A stretch of 64,000 nucleotides of DNA from Vitreoscilla massiliensis (GCF_001457815.1 NZ_LN898221.1:639053-703052); one strand, 5' to 3'. Counted from the first letter of the stretch, positions 8,159-17,559 are shown. A program made the numbers and translations. Notes: generated by a model not told the origin, from the sequence alone.

Positions 8159-9205
8159 TTATTTAATATGGGTTCCAATGCGTGACTTGTCACCAAAGTT
8201 CATCCACACAAAGAAGGCTTTACCAACGATGTTTTTGTCCGGTACGAAACCCCAATAACGGCTGTCGTCACTGTTGTCCCGGTTGTCACCCATGGCAAAG
8301 TAATGGCCTGCCGGCACTTTACAGGTAAACGCTTCACTGCCCTCGTATTGACACGCGCCTTGTTGCAAGACTTCAGGCCGCACCACTTGTGGGCTGAAAG
8401 TCGGTGCTTGTGGCAATTGGTAAATTGGGTAAGTGTGTTTGCCCAATTGTTCTTCCAATACCACAGGCTGCATGTTCACCTGCCCCATAGGCGTATTTTC
8501 GATGTACTCGTCTTTGCCTTTCGGGGTTTGCGGCACAGGTTTGCCATTGATGCTCAATACTTTATTGCGGTATTCCACGGTGTCGCCAGGCAAACCAATG
8601 ATGCGTTTGATGAAGCTGACGCTTTCATTCTCTGGATAGACAAACACCACCACATCGCCGTGGTCTATCTTGTTCACCGGAATGACCACTTGGTTGCTGA
8701 TGGGCATGCGGATGCCGTAGTTGAATTTGTTTACCAGAATAAAGTCGCCAACCACCAAACCCGGGCGCATGGAGCTGGACGGGATTTGAAACGGTTCGGC
8801 CACAAAAGTTCTGAGCACAAACACAATCAAAATAATCGGGAAGAATCCGCTCATGTAATCGACAAAATGGCCAACGCGTTTTTCATACGCATCTTGCTGC
8901 AAGATTTTGCGTGCTTCTTTGTCTTCAGGCAATTTGCGCCCAGCCAATTCTTGATTGGCCTTGCTGCGCACCATTTTGCTCACGCCCCAAATCACCCCAG
9001 TCGCCAGCACAAAAATCAGCAACACGGCGGTGAAAGACAGGAATTTGGCCAACACACCAAACACCCCCACCATCATCAGCAAATAGCCCCATTGCAAGGT
9101 ATTTGACCATTCGCCGCTGTCTTGGCGCTGCTTATTGCTCAAGGCAAACAACACCACCCCGATAACGAAGGCGGCTATGGCCATGTACAACAAATTTTCA
9201 CTCAT
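8159..9205 (-). CDS. lepB: Signal peptidase I
   Basis: A 348-residue membrane serine-lysine protease that cleaves signal peptides from exported proteins. Two N-terminal transmembrane segments (residues about 3-22 and 38-75) precede the catalytic domain. The Ser nucleophile is in PSSSMRPGLVVGD near residue 145, and the catalytic Lys in VSFIKRIIGLPGD. The later GDNRDNSDDSRYWGFV box E is intact. It starts 3 bp after the lepA stop, the classic lepA-lepB operon. The cytoplasmic loop between the membrane segments is long and basic (EDKEARKILQQDAYEK). Confidence 0.96.
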   Translation of the reverse strand: MSENLLYMAIAAFVIGVVLFALSNKQRQDSGEWSNTLQWGYLLMMVGVFGVLAKFLSFTAVLLIFVLATGVIWGVSKMVRSKANQELAGRKLPEDKEARKILQQDAYEKRVGHFVDYMSGFFPIILIVFVLRTFVAEPFQIPSSSMRPGLVVGDFILVNKFNYGIRMPISNQVVIPVNKIDHGDVVVFVYPENESVSFIKRIIGLPGDTVEYRNKVLSINGKPVPQTPKGKDEYIENTPMGQVNMQPVVLEEQLGKHTYPIYQLPQAPTFSPQVVRPEVLQQGACQYEGSEAFTCKVPAGHYFAMGDNRDNSDDSRYWGFVPDKNIVGKAFFVWMNFGDKSRIGTHIK

Positions 9206-9208
9206 GAA

Positions 9209-11002
9209 TTACTTGTCTCCAACTTGTAAAATCGCCAAGAAGGCCGATTGTGGTATCTCCACATTGCCCACTTGTTTCATGCGACGTTTACCCGCTTTTT
9301 GTTTTTCCAACAGTTTCTTCTTACGTGAAATATCGCCACCATAACATTTGGCCAATACGTTTTTGCGCAAGGCTTTGACCGTTTCGCGGGCAATGATTTG
9401 CCCACCGATAGCGGCCTGTATGGCAATGTCAAACATTTGGCGGGGAATTTGTTCACGCATTTTAGAAGCCAATTCACGTCCACGATACACCGAGTTGGCA
9501 CGGTGGACAATCAAACTCAAGGCATCGACTTTCTCACCGTTCACCAAGATGTCGAGTTTGATTAAGTCGGCGGCTTGGAATTCTTTGAATTCGTAATCCA
9601 AAGACGCATAACCGCGTGAAGTCGATTTCAATTTGTCAAAGAAATCCATCACCACTTCATTCATCGGCAAATCGTAAGTCAGCATCACTTGGCGACCCAT
9701 GTATTGCATGTTTTTCTGAATGCCGCGCTTTTGATTGCACAAAGTCATTACCGCGCCGACATATTCTTGTGGCACCAAAATGGTTGAGGTGATAATGGGT
9801 TCAAATATCGTATCTATCGTGCCCAAATCCGGCAATTTGGATGGGTTTTCCACCTCAATTTTGCTACCGTCTTTCATCAACACTTCATATACCACCGTCG
9901 GCGCCGTGGTAATCAAATCCATGTCGAATTCGCGTTCCAAACGCTCTTGCACGATTTCCAAGTGCAACAAGCCCAAGAAACCACAACGGAAACCAAAGCC
10001 CAAAGCCTGCGATACCTCAGGTTCAAATTTGAGCGAGGCATCGTTCAATTGCAGTTTTTCCAAGGCATCGCGCAAAGCCTCGTAATCGTGGCTTTCCACT
10101 GGATACAGGCCGGCAAATACTTGCGATTGCACTTCTTTAAAGCCTGGTAAAGGCTTATCGGCTGGTTTGGCAGCCAAAGTCACGGTATCGCCCACTTTAG
10201 CGGCCTGTAACTCTTTAATACCGGTAATCAAGAAGCCCACTTCACCGGCAGACAATTGCTGTTTTTGCACCGATTTGGGCGTGAACACACCCAATTGTTC
10301 TACCAAGGTTTCAGACTTGGTCGACATGAATTGGACTTTGTCTTTCAGTTTCAACACGCCATCAATCACGCGTATCAACATCACCACGCCAACATAGTTG
10401 TCAAACCAAGAATCGACAATCAAGGCTTTCAATGGCGCATCAATCTCGCCCACTGGCGGTGGAATCTTTTTCACCACTTCTTCGAGCACGTCTTCGATGC
10501 CCATGCCGCTTTTGGCAGAACATGTCACAGCGTCAACAGCATCAATGCCAATGATGTCTTCAATTTCCTGCGCCACGCGCTCAGGCTCGGCTGCGGGCAA
10601 GTCTATCTTGTTTAAAACCGGCACCACTTCCACGCCCAAGTCGATGGCGGTATAGCAGTTGGCCACGGTCTGTGCTTCCACGCCTTGGGAAGCATCCACC
10701 ACCAACAAAGCGCCTTCACAGGCAGACAAAGAGCGCGACACTTCATATGAAAAGTCAACGTGTCCTGGGGTGTCGATCAAATTCAATTGGTAGGTGACGC
10801 CATCACGGGCTTTGTAATGCAAGGCCGCGGTTTGGGCTTTGATGGTAATGCCCCGTTCTTTCTCAATGTCCATGGAGTCGAGCACTTGCGAACTCATCTC
10901 GCGCATGTCGAGACCCCCACAGTATTGAATGAATCGGTCGGCCAAGGTGGATTTACCGTGATCGATGTGGGCAATAATAGAGAAATTTCGAATGTGTTTC
11001 AT
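9209..11002 (-). CDS. lepA: Elongation factor 4 (LepA)
   Basis: A 597-residue translational GTPase that acts on ribosomes, able to back-translocate and reported to influence initiation or ribosome biogenesis. G1 AHIDHGKSTLADR is near residue 10, G3 DTPGHVDF near 78, and G4 NKIDLP near 132; EF-G-like domains and the LepA-specific C-terminus (GGDISRKKKLLEKQKAGKRRMKQVG) follow. The start MKHIRNFSIIAHIDHGK at 11002 matches the family; an in-frame opening 81 bp earlier is rejected because it runs through the upstream terminator hairpin. It is the first gene of lepA-lepB. Two internal GCGGCCTGTA words are present. Confidence 0.97.
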   Translation of the reverse strand: MKHIRNFSIIAHIDHGKSTLADRFIQYCGGLDMREMSSQVLDSMDIEKERGITIKAQTAALHYKARDGVTYQLNLIDTPGHVDFSYEVSRSLSACEGALLVVDASQGVEAQTVANCYTAIDLGVEVVPVLNKIDLPAAEPERVAQEIEDIIGIDAVDAVTCSAKSGMGIEDVLEEVVKKIPPPVGEIDAPLKALIVDSWFDNYVGVVMLIRVIDGVLKLKDKVQFMSTKSETLVEQLGVFTPKSVQKQQLSAGEVGFLITGIKELQAAKVGDTVTLAAKPADKPLPGFKEVQSQVFAGLYPVESHDYEALRDALEKLQLNDASLKFEPEVSQALGFGFRCGFLGLLHLEIVQERLEREFDMDLITTAPTVVYEVLMKDGSKIEVENPSKLPDLGTIDTIFEPIITSTILVPQEYVGAVMTLCNQKRGIQKNMQYMGRQVMLTYDLPMNEVVMDFFDKLKSTSRGYASLDYEFKEFQAADLIKLDILVNGEKVDALSLIVHRANSVYRGRELASKMREQIPRQMFDIAIQAAIGGQIIARETVKALRKNVLAKCYGGDISRKKKLLEKQKAGKRRMKQVGNVEIPQSAFLAILQVGDK

Positions 11003-11042
11003 ATCGTCCAAAAGCGCGGTCTGAAGTTGTAGAGTGTGGCAC

Positions 11043-11071
11043 ATAAAAAAGACAGGCCATTGCCTGTCTTC
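11043..11071 (-). terminator. Terminator after the glutaredoxin-like gene
   Basis: On the minus strand AAGACAGGC AATG GCCTGTCTT followed by TTTTTAT, between the glutaredoxin-like gene and lepA. Confidence 0.85.
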
Positions 11072-11094
11072 AACGGCCAGCAAAGGGCGTTATT

Positions 11095-11352
11095 CTAACC
11101 CATTCGAGCCAAATATGCACTGAAAGCCGCATCATCAAAATGCCAGTGGCACAATTCTTCCCCAGCATCGTCCACCAACACAGGCACCAATTCATCGTAG
11201 CGGGCAATCAAGTCTTCGTCTTCATCAACATCCACAAACTGCACCGAGACCAAACCTTGCTCAATAGCGGCCTGTAAATGCTGCAACATGTGTTGGCACA
11301 AGCTGCAATATACACGGCCGTATAGGGTTAACGCATGCGGCTTACTTTTCAT
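11095..11352 (-). CDS. Glutaredoxin-like (DUF836) protein
   Basis: An 85-residue thioredoxin-fold protein. The N-terminal strand ALTLYGRVYCSLC leads into a CSLC redox motif at residues about 16-19, followed by the helix QHMLQHLQAAI and a VPVLVDDAGEEL strand carrying the cis-proline. These features fit the DUF836/glutaredoxin-like family found in betaproteobacteria; the partner protein is unknown. It overlaps the phaR 3' end by 11 bp and is probably co-transcribed with it, ending at the hairpin 25 bp downstream. Confidence 0.85.
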   Translation of the reverse strand: MKSKPHALTLYGRVYCSLCQHMLQHLQAAIEQGLVSVQFVDVDEDEDLIARYDELVPVLVDDAGEELCHWHFDDAAFSAYLARMG

Positions 11353-11830
11353 GGCTTTTTGGCATCACGCCCATGTCTTGCCAGAATTTCACCGTTTGTT
11401 GCTGCAAAGACTGCTGCCATGACAGCATTTGTTGGTTTTGCTGTTTTAAGCCATCGGTAAACGGATTACTGAACCAAGCACTGTTGCCGCTGCCTTGGTC
11501 TTGTGCCACTTTTTGCCAATCGTGAAACAGCTTCATGTTTTGCTCCATAAACGGTGCAAAAATAGACTGTGACGCTTGGCCATACATGCGGATGAATTGG
11601 CACAACATCAAATTGTTTAAAATGGGCGAACCGCCCGCCTCTTCTTCCAATAAGATTTGCAACAACACTTGGCGGGTCAAGTCTTCACCGGTTTTGGCAT
11701 CCACCACTTGAATCTCGACAAAATCAATGATCATTTGTTTGACATCAGCCACCGTGATGTAACCACTGATGGCGGTATCATATAAACGTCGGTTGGGGTA
11801 CTTCTTAATCAAGCGAATCTCTTTAGACAT
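11342..11830 (-). CDS. phaR: Polyhydroxyalkanoate synthesis regulator PhaR
   Basis: A 162-residue repressor of the PhaR family. The N-terminal domain IRLIKKYPNRRLYDTAISGYIT is diagnostic, followed by the PHB accumulation regulatory region (DLTRQVLLQILLEEE). In PHA-producing bacteria PhaR binds both PHA granules and the promoters of phasin and its own gene, releasing them when polymer accumulates. A phasin gene lies divergently 370 bp away, which fits this control. No PHA synthase (phaC) is in the window, so polymer production cannot be confirmed. AAAGGAGAAAAC precedes the ATG. Confidence 0.93.
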   Translation of the reverse strand: MSKEIRLIKKYPNRRLYDTAISGYITVADVKQMIIDFVEIQVVDAKTGEDLTRQVLLQILLEEEAGGSPILNNLMLCQFIRMYGQASQSIFAPFMEQNMKLFHDWQKVAQDQGSGNSAWFSNPFTDGLKQQNQQMLSWQQSLQQQTVKFWQDMGVMPKSHEK

Positions 11831-12198
11831 GTTTTCTCCTTTTGGTTTTTTAAACTGTTGTTAACTGTCATTTTGGCCATTTGTCACACATAATGGGCAT
11901 ACCCGCATTTAAATTGCCTCCAGTTTGAAATAAAGTATAGTATTAATATCCAAAATGGGAAATTACTGGCAAATTATCGCAAACTTATTAAATGCTTAGT
12001 GATAATGCTTGTGTTTTTGCAGTGCAACATTTATCATCTGTTCACGTCTAGATTGATACACATTACGCCTAGCATGTTACTGCCAGCGTGTTAGCTTGGC
12101 AACCGCAGTGCAACATTGTTCTAAAAGTTGTCCTTACCGAGTATTCGAGTTGTAAAACAGTTAAATTGATTCTTTCTACAAATACCATGGAGACCTCT
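11831..12198. promoter_or_regulatory. Divergent phaR-phasin control region with a repeated GCAGTGCAACATT motif
   Basis: The region holds two exact copies of a 13-bp word, GCAGTGCAACATT, at 12019-12031 and 12105-12117, 86 bp apart and in the same orientation. Each contains TGCAxTGCA-like or CAGTGCA symmetry of the kind reported for PhaR operators. Position upstream of the phasin start suggests they are PhaR binding sites, an inference from context. The rest is AT-rich. Confidence 0.55.
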
Positions 12199-12747
12199 AT
12201 GTCTAACTTGAACGAAACCTTCAGCAAAACCAGCTTGGACGCTTTGGCTAAATTGAACGAAGCTACCACTTTGGCCTTAAAATCCACCGAAGAATTATTC
12301 CGCTTGAACTTGGATTACACCAAAAAAGCATTTGAACAAAACGCTCAAATCGCCGAATCTTTCTTCAAAAACCCGACCAACCCACAAGAAAGCGGCAAAG
12401 ACGTTTCTCAGTGGGCCAACAAACAAAGCGAACAATTGACTCAACACTTGCAAGCCTTGTACAAATGGTCTGAAGATGTACAACAAAACACCCAAAAATT
12501 GGCTGAAAGCCAATTGGCAACTGCTCAAGAAGGCATCAAAACCCAATTGGACGCTTTGAAAGCCGCTGCTCCTGAACAAGCTCAACCTTTGTTCGACCGC
12601 GTACAAGCTGCGTTCCAAACCACCCAACAAACCGTTGCCTCTTTGCAAAGCACTGCCAAAGAAGTTCAACGCAACGTGGCTGAAACCGTAAAACAAACGC
12701 AAAAAGCGGCCACTGAAGCTGCTAAAAATGCAGGTATCAAAAACTAA
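12199..12747 (+). CDS. phaP: Phasin family protein
   Basis: A 182-residue amphipathic, mostly helical protein of the phasin_2 family, which coats polyhydroxyalkanoate granules. Typical features are LAKLNEATTLALKSTEELFRLN, the KAFEQNAQIAESFF segment, and a long Ala/Gln/Lys-rich coiled C-terminus (VAETVKQTQKAATEAAKNAG). The start at 12199 follows GGAGACCTCT; ATGs at 12187 and 12088 are less well placed. Codon use is strongly biased, suggesting high expression. It is divergent from its presumed repressor gene phaR and ends at a strong terminator. Confidence 0.92.
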   Translation: MSNLNETFSKTSLDALAKLNEATTLALKSTEELFRLNLDYTKKAFEQNAQIAESFFKNPTNPQESGKDVSQWANKQSEQLTQHLQALYKWSEDVQQNTQKLAESQLATAQEGIKTQLDALKAAAPEQAQPLFDRVQAAFQTTQQTVASLQSTAKEVQRNVAETVKQTQKAATEAAKNAGIKN

Positions 12748-12765
12748 TTGAGCCAGAATACACAC

Positions 12766-12797
12766 AACGCCTTTCATTTATGAAAGGCGTTTTTTGT
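12766..12797 (+). terminator. Rho-independent terminator after phasin
   Basis: AACGCCTTTCA and TGAAAGGCGTT form an 11-bp stem with a 4-nt loop followed by TTTTG. Confidence 0.92.
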
Positions 12798-12858
12798 TTT
12801 ACAGGACGCATCAATTTGAATGCGCTACAATGGCTGCTTCACGAAAGGAAATACACAC

Positions 12859-13986
12859 ATGAAAATCAGTACCCAGTTTGATGCCGGTGCCATTACTGTA
12901 TTGGCAGCAGATGATTTTGAAAACATTCGTTTGCGTTTGCGTCCTGACAATGCCTCAGAATTCAAACAGTGGTTTTACTTCCGCTTGCAAGGCGCAGCGT
13001 ATGAACATTGTGTGTTGAACATTGAGGACGCAGGCGAATCGGCCTACCCAGAAGGCTGGATTGATTACGAAGCCGTGGCTTCCTACGATCGTGTAAATTG
13101 GTTCCGCGTGCCTACCCGTTATGAAAACGGTCAGTTGATTATTGATTACACACCTTTGTCTAACAGCATTTATTTTGCGTATTTTGAGCCTTACTCCAGC
13201 GAACAGCATTTGAATTTATTGGGTCAAGCCCAAGGCAGCGGACTGTGCCAAATTGATGATTTGGGCTCGACGGTTGAAGGCCGTGACATCAATTTACTGA
13301 CCATAGGCAACCAAGCCGCCAGTGATAAAAAAATCTGGATTACCGCGCGCCAACACCCTGGCGAAACCATGGCCGAATGGTTTATCGAAGGCTTGTTGGG
13401 TCGCTTATTGGACAGCCAAGACCCGACTGCCCGCGCCTTGCTCGACAGCGCCACTTTCTACATCGTGCCGAATATGAATCCCGATGGTTCGGCTTTGGGC
13501 AATTTGCGCACCAACGCCGCAGGTGCCAATTTGAACCGCGAATGGGAAAGCCCTAGCATAGAAAAAAGCCCAGAGGTGTATTATGTGCGCCAAAAAATGC
13601 AGGAAATCGGCGTGGACATGTTCTTGGACATCCACGGTGATGAAGCCATACCCTATGTGTTTGTTGCCGGCACCGAAGGCGTACCATCTTACAATGAGCG
13701 CATCCAAGGCTTGGAAAACGACTTCAAACAGGCTTTATTGAATGCCAGTCCCGATTTTCAAACCGAATACGGCTATGAAGTTGACCAATTCGGCGATGCC
13801 AACATGACTTTGGCCACTTCTTGGGTCGGTCACAACTTCCAATGTTTGGCTTACACCTTGGAAATGCCGTTCAAAGACAACCACAATTTGCCTGATGTGG
13901 ACTTTGGTTGGAACGGTCAACGCTCATTGCGCTTGGGCGAAGCCATGCTCAGCGCTGTTTTAGCGGTTTTAGGAAAAATACGCTAA
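12859..13986 (+). CDS. M14-type cytosolic zinc carboxypeptidase
   Basis: A 375-residue M14 metallocarboxypeptidase of the cytosolic carboxypeptidase-like (M14D) group. An N-terminal beta-sandwich (residues about 1-125, with the FKQWFYFRLQG motif) precedes the catalytic domain. Zinc ligands are ARQHPGETMAEW (HxxE, near residue 172) and DIHGDEAIPY (His, near 272); the substrate-binding VPNMNPDGSALGNLRTNAAGANLNR is present, as is TLEMPFKDN carrying the catalytic Glu. It has no signal peptide, so it acts in the cytoplasm; the physiological substrate is unknown. The start at 12859 has GAAAGGAAATACACAC upstream. Confidence 0.9.
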   Translation: MKISTQFDAGAITVLAADDFENIRLRLRPDNASEFKQWFYFRLQGAAYEHCVLNIEDAGESAYPEGWIDYEAVASYDRVNWFRVPTRYENGQLIIDYTPLSNSIYFAYFEPYSSEQHLNLLGQAQGSGLCQIDDLGSTVEGRDINLLTIGNQAASDKKIWITARQHPGETMAEWFIEGLLGRLLDSQDPTARALLDSATFYIVPNMNPDGSALGNLRTNAAGANLNREWESPSIEKSPEVYYVRQKMQEIGVDMFLDIHGDEAIPYVFVAGTEGVPSYNERIQGLENDFKQALLNASPDFQTEYGYEVDQFGDANMTLATSWVGHNFQCLAYTLEMPFKDNHNLPDVDFGWNGQRSLRLGEAMLSAVLAVLGKIR

Positions 13987-14062
13987 AACGCAGCACAACA
14001 CTGACACCGGCCAACAAAACCCGCTATACTCAATGTAAACGTCATCATTTAGGGAGCGGAAT

Positions 14063-15046
14063 ATGTTGCCGGTTTCGGTTTTGGATTTAAGTCCCATCAA
14101 TGTCGGTGCCTCTATCGCCGATTCTTTTGCCCACTCAGTACAATTGGCGCAAACCGCCGAACGCTTGGGCTACAAACGCATTTGGTTCGCAGAACACCAC
14201 AATATGCCCGGCATCGCCTCAGCCGCCACGTCGGTGTTGCTGTGCCACATTGGCAACCATACCCAAAAAATCCGCATCGGCGCGGGCGGCATCATGTTGC
14301 CCAACCACAGCCCTTTGGCCATCGCCGAGCAATTTGGCACGCTGGCAACGCTGTTTGGCGACCGTGTTGACCTAGGCCTAGGCCGTGCCCCCGGCAGCGA
14401 TCCTGCCACCATGCGTGCCATGCGCCGCCATGGCCACCAAGAAGAAGACAGCTTCCCCGATGATGTGGTCGACATCTTGCATTATTTCGATGATGCCGGC
14501 ACCTCGCGTATCCAAGCCATCCCAGGCGTGGGCACGCACATACCGGTGTGGATTTTGGGCTCAAGCACTTACGGTGCACAATTGGCCGCTCACCTAGGCT
14601 TGCCCTATTCATTCGCCTCGCACTTTGCCCCACAATTGCTTGGCCAAGCGATACACCTCTACCGCAGCAATTTCAAACCCTCCAAACACCTGTCCAAACC
14701 GTATGTGACTTTGGCAGTGAATGTGGTGATGGCCGACACCATGGAAGAGGCGCAATACCACTTCACCTCTTTGCAACAATCGTTCTTAAACAACCGCCGT
14801 GGCCAACGCACCGCCGTGCCACGTCCAGTAGAAAACATGAATGAAATTTGGAATGAGGCCGAAAAAGCCATGGTGATGCAAGGTTTGTCGTGTTCGTTTG
14901 TCGGCACACCAGTGAGCGTGCAAGAGCAATTAAACGCTTTCCGCGCCAATTACCAACCAAATGAAATCATGATCACACAACGGATTTTTGACCATGCCAC
15001 GCGGTTGCGCAGCTTGGAATTGTTCAAGAGTTTGAATTTCGATTAA
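14063..15046 (+). CDS. LLM-class flavin-dependent oxidoreductase
   Basis: A 327-residue luciferase-like monooxygenase family protein similar to E. coli YhbW. The N-terminus VLDLSPINVGAS, the RIWFAEHHNMPGIASAATSVL segment and GAGGIMLPNHSPLAIAEQFGTLATLFGDRVDLGLGRAPGSD are typical of the group. These enzymes use reduced flavin; the substrate is not predictable from sequence. GGGAGCGGAAT precedes the ATG. It stands alone; a GC-rich hairpin CATCCCGCC/GGCGGGATATTC directly follows the stop. Confidence 0.92.
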   Translation: MLPVSVLDLSPINVGASIADSFAHSVQLAQTAERLGYKRIWFAEHHNMPGIASAATSVLLCHIGNHTQKIRIGAGGIMLPNHSPLAIAEQFGTLATLFGDRVDLGLGRAPGSDPATMRAMRRHGHQEEDSFPDDVVDILHYFDDAGTSRIQAIPGVGTHIPVWILGSSTYGAQLAAHLGLPYSFASHFAPQLLGQAIHLYRSNFKPSKHLSKPYVTLAVNVVMADTMEEAQYHFTSLQQSFLNNRRGQRTAVPRPVENMNEIWNEAEKAMVMQGLSCSFVGTPVSVQEQLNAFRANYQPNEIMITQRIFDHATRLRSLELFKSLNFD

Positions 15047-15502
15047 ACCATCCCGCCGCATCAGGCGGGATATTCATATGCGGCCTGTAAACCATATTAG
15101 CATCTATGCCACTCGATTCAATAGCTACAATGACGCTAATCATTAATAGCAACGAAACAGATGGTGCATACACTGGGCCATGGGCAGTAAGCCTTCTAAG
15201 TTGATATGGGTAGCACAGCCACATCTCGCTTGCAGTGTTTTCAATACAATGAACCCATCAGAGCACCATTCAAGCCATCCAATAATTGTATCTTCATGAT
15301 TTACAGGCCGCTTCAATGACAGAGCAAGCAACATATCAAGCCGCAACACCCTCTCATTACAGTGATGCCAATACCGCAAACATGCACACAGACGGCTCAA
15401 AAACACCGCATGCACAGCAAAGATGAACAGTAATAAGAACGCCATTAATCAACTGGCAACACACAGATGCGGCCTGTAAACCACATCAAAGCGACAGACA
15501 AT
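15047..15502. other. Non-coding stretch between the LLM gene and the tRNA cluster
   Basis: About 450 bp without a supported gene. It holds a GC hairpin at 15051-15070 just after the LLM stop and three uptake words (near 15080, 15300 and 15470). A 100-codon minus-strand frame at 15143-15445 has no ribosome binding site and no family resemblance and is not called. Confidence 0.5.
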
Positions 15503-15532
15503 AAAAAAGACACCCTGATAGGTGTCTTTTTT
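15503..15532 (-). terminator. Terminator of the tRNA-Val/tRNA-Asp cluster
   Basis: AAAAAAGACACC and GGTGTCTTTTTT form a symmetric stem with a 6-nt loop, able to work in both directions, 6 bp after the last tRNA. Confidence 0.9.
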
Positions 15533-15538
15533 ACGATT

Positions 15539-15615
15539 TGGCGCGGCGGACGGGACTCGAACCCGCGACCCTCGGCGTGACAGGCCGATACTCTAACCAA
15601 CTGAGCTACCACCGC
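15539..15615 (-). tRNA. tRNA-Asp (GTC), copy 3 in transcription order
   Basis: A 77-nt cloverleaf with encoded CCA. Acceptor GCGGTGG pairs with CCGCCGC; the anticodon arm CGGCC-TGTCA-CGCCG gives anticodon GTC; the T-arm GGGTTCGAGTCCC is standard. Identical to the copies at 15730 and 15923. Confidence 0.97.
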
Positions 15616-15623
15616 GTTTTTCT

Positions 15624-15699
<76 letters not shown>

Positions 15700-15729
15700 T
15701 TAAACTGCTTCAATATCACTACTAAATCT

Positions 15730-15806
15730 TGGCGCGGCGGACGGGACTCGAACCCGCGACCCTCGGCGTGACAGGCCGATACTCTAACCAACTGAGCTAC
15801 CACCGC
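15730..15806 (-). tRNA. tRNA-Asp (GTC), copy 2
   Basis: Identical in sequence to the other two tRNA-Asp genes, in the middle unit of a threefold tandem repeat. Confidence 0.97.
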
Positions 15807-15814
15807 GTTTTTTC

Positions 15815-15890
<76 letters not shown>

Positions 15891-15922
15891 TTAAACTGCT
15901 TCAATAATACTGCTATAAATCT

Positions 15923-15999
15923 TGGCGCGGCGGACGGGACTCGAACCCGCGACCCTCGGCGTGACAGGCCGATACTCTAACCAACTGAGCTACCACCGC
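15923..15999 (-). tRNA. tRNA-Asp (GTC), copy 1
   Basis: Identical to the other two tRNA-Asp genes; first unit in transcription order. Confidence 0.97.
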
Positions 16000-16007
16000 G
16001 TTTTTCT

Positions 16008-16083
<76 letters not shown>

Positions 16084-16224
16084 GTAATTCGTTGAGGGGC
16101 GTATTAAACCATATGCATGCTTGCCCTGCAAGCGAAAAACACAACTCTTTTGAAAGGCGCTTGAAGTCTAAAGAAAAATAGTTTTCACTTCATGCAAAAA
16201 TGAATAAACCACGCCCCATTTGCC

Positions 16225-16854
16225 TTACAGCATGTGGCCCAATTTATCGTGTTTGGTTTGCAAATACTGCTCATTTTCTTTGTTAAGACCGACTATCAAT
16301 GGTTCTCGCGCCACCACTTCGATGCCAGTTGCCTCCAAAGTGGCCACTTTTTGCGGATTGTTGGTCATTAACACGATATCGGTGACATGCAAATAATGCA
16401 GAATATTGCGCGCCAACACAAAATTGCGCGCATCCACAGGCAAGCCCAGCGCCACATTGGCCTCAACCGTGTCCATGCCTTGATCTTGCAATTGATAAGC
16501 ACGAATTTTGTTGATTAAGCCTATGCCGCGACCTTCTTGACGCAAATACACGATGCAGCCACGGCCTTTGGCTTGTATCGCTTGCATGGCGGCCTGTAAT
16601 TGCGGGCCGCAGTCACAGCGCTGTGAAAACAAGGCATCGCCAGTCAAACATTCAGAATGCACGCGCGTGAGCACAGGTTCGCCGTCGTCTATGTCGCCCA
16701 TGGTCAAAGCCACATGGTCTTGCCCGGTGGCCACTTCTTCAAAACCGTGCATTTGAAATTCGCCCCATTCAGTTGGCAAACGACAAGTGGCAATGTGTTT
16801 GACTTCAATGTTGGCTTGGATATTGGCAGGTTTAATTTCCGGTTGGTAAATCAT
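16225..16854 (-). CDS. ribA: GTP cyclohydrolase II
   Basis: A 209-residue enzyme that opens GTP to the first committed precursor of riboflavin, releasing formate and pyrophosphate. The zinc ligands are in SECLTGDALFSQRCDCGPQL (three Cys), followed by the GTP-binding RQEGRGIGLINKIRAYQLQDQG motif. Length suits a stand-alone RibA rather than a RibBA fusion. The start MIYQPEIKPANIQ at 16854 overlaps the upstream gene by 23 bp and follows AGGACGAAAACTACG; a further 19 codons upstream in frame lie inside that gene and are rejected. No riboswitch-like leader is seen because the gene is coupled to its neighbour. Confidence 0.94.
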   Translation of the reverse strand: MIYQPEIKPANIQANIEVKHIATCRLPTEWGEFQMHGFEEVATGQDHVALTMGDIDDGEPVLTRVHSECLTGDALFSQRCDCGPQLQAAMQAIQAKGRGCIVYLRQEGRGIGLINKIRAYQLQDQGMDTVEANVALGLPVDARNFVLARNILHYLHVTDIVLMTNNPQKVATLEATGIEVVAREPLIVGLNKENEQYLQTKHDKLGHML

Positions 16855-17551
16855 CGTAGTTTTCGTCCTGTTGTCCCCACCAAGAAGCAGGGAAATGATG
16901 GTATAAGGCATCGGCCAAGGTCAAACATGCGGCCACCCACCATGCTTGTGCACTGGCATCAAACGCATGTGCTTCGGGTGAACTCACATACAGCAAGCCC
17001 AATACCGCACCAGAAGGCGCGCACAAAGGCAATAGCAATTGGCTAAAGCCCAGGCGGCATTCGTCTTCGGTCAATTCTTGGATGCGCAACCAATGCTGCG
17101 CGTCTTCGACCACATATGCCCAGCCGGTTTGCGCCGCACGGTGTGCCAACAAATGGCTGTGTTGCTCGTGGTTTAAGCTCGCTGGCAAGGTAAATTGGTT
17201 GTGCCACAAGCGCTGTAATTGCACAGGTTCTGACGCTGTTGCTTCGGCATCAGGCTCGACAGCTTGGCGTTCAGCCGTCATGTACAGCGCCACTTTGGCC
17301 GGAAAACGGTGCAAAGTGGTGTCGAGTACCGCATACACGGCGCGCAAAAAGGCATTGTTTTCGGCAGATTCGCTTAAAAAAGCGGTGGCATCAAAATAAT
17401 GGCCTTGTGCCTGCCACAAATTCTCAGGCAAGTCTTTGACTTCGGCCAGATTGAAGACGGCACCCAAAGTCGCGTAGGCAATTTGCACCTCTTCCAAAGA
17501 CAGCTTCAAACCTTGGGTATGCAAATAATCTTGAATATAAGCTTGACTCAT
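16832..17551 (-). CDS. Hypothetical protein with GAF-like C-terminal part
   Basis: A 239-residue protein I do not recognise by family. Residues about 95-235 look like a GAF-type sensor fold: the strand-rich QLLLPLCAPSGAVLGLLYVSSPEAHAFD near the C-terminus is typical of GAF core strands. The N-terminal part (YIQDYLHTQGLKLSLEEVQIAYATLGAVFN) is helical. There is no DNA-binding or signalling output domain. It lies 8 bp downstream of the pseudouridine synthase gene and overlaps ribA, so the three form an operon; a functional link to riboflavin or rRNA modification is not evident. Confidence 0.7.
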   Translation of the reverse strand: MSQAYIQDYLHTQGLKLSLEEVQIAYATLGAVFNLAEVKDLPENLWQAQGHYFDATAFLSESAENNAFLRAVYAVLDTTLHRFPAKVALYMTAERQAVEPDAEATASEPVQLQRLWHNQFTLPASLNHEQHSHLLAHRAAQTGWAYVVEDAQHWLRIQELTEDECRLGFSQLLLPLCAPSGAVLGLLYVSSPEAHAFDASAQAWWVAACLTLADALYHHFPASWWGQQDENYDDLPTGN

Positions 17552-17559
17552 GCTCGCCC

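Noticed and set aside
15143..15445. A 100-codon minus-strand frame
   Set aside because: No ribosome binding site, no family resemblance, and it contains a uptake word in an unlikely position.
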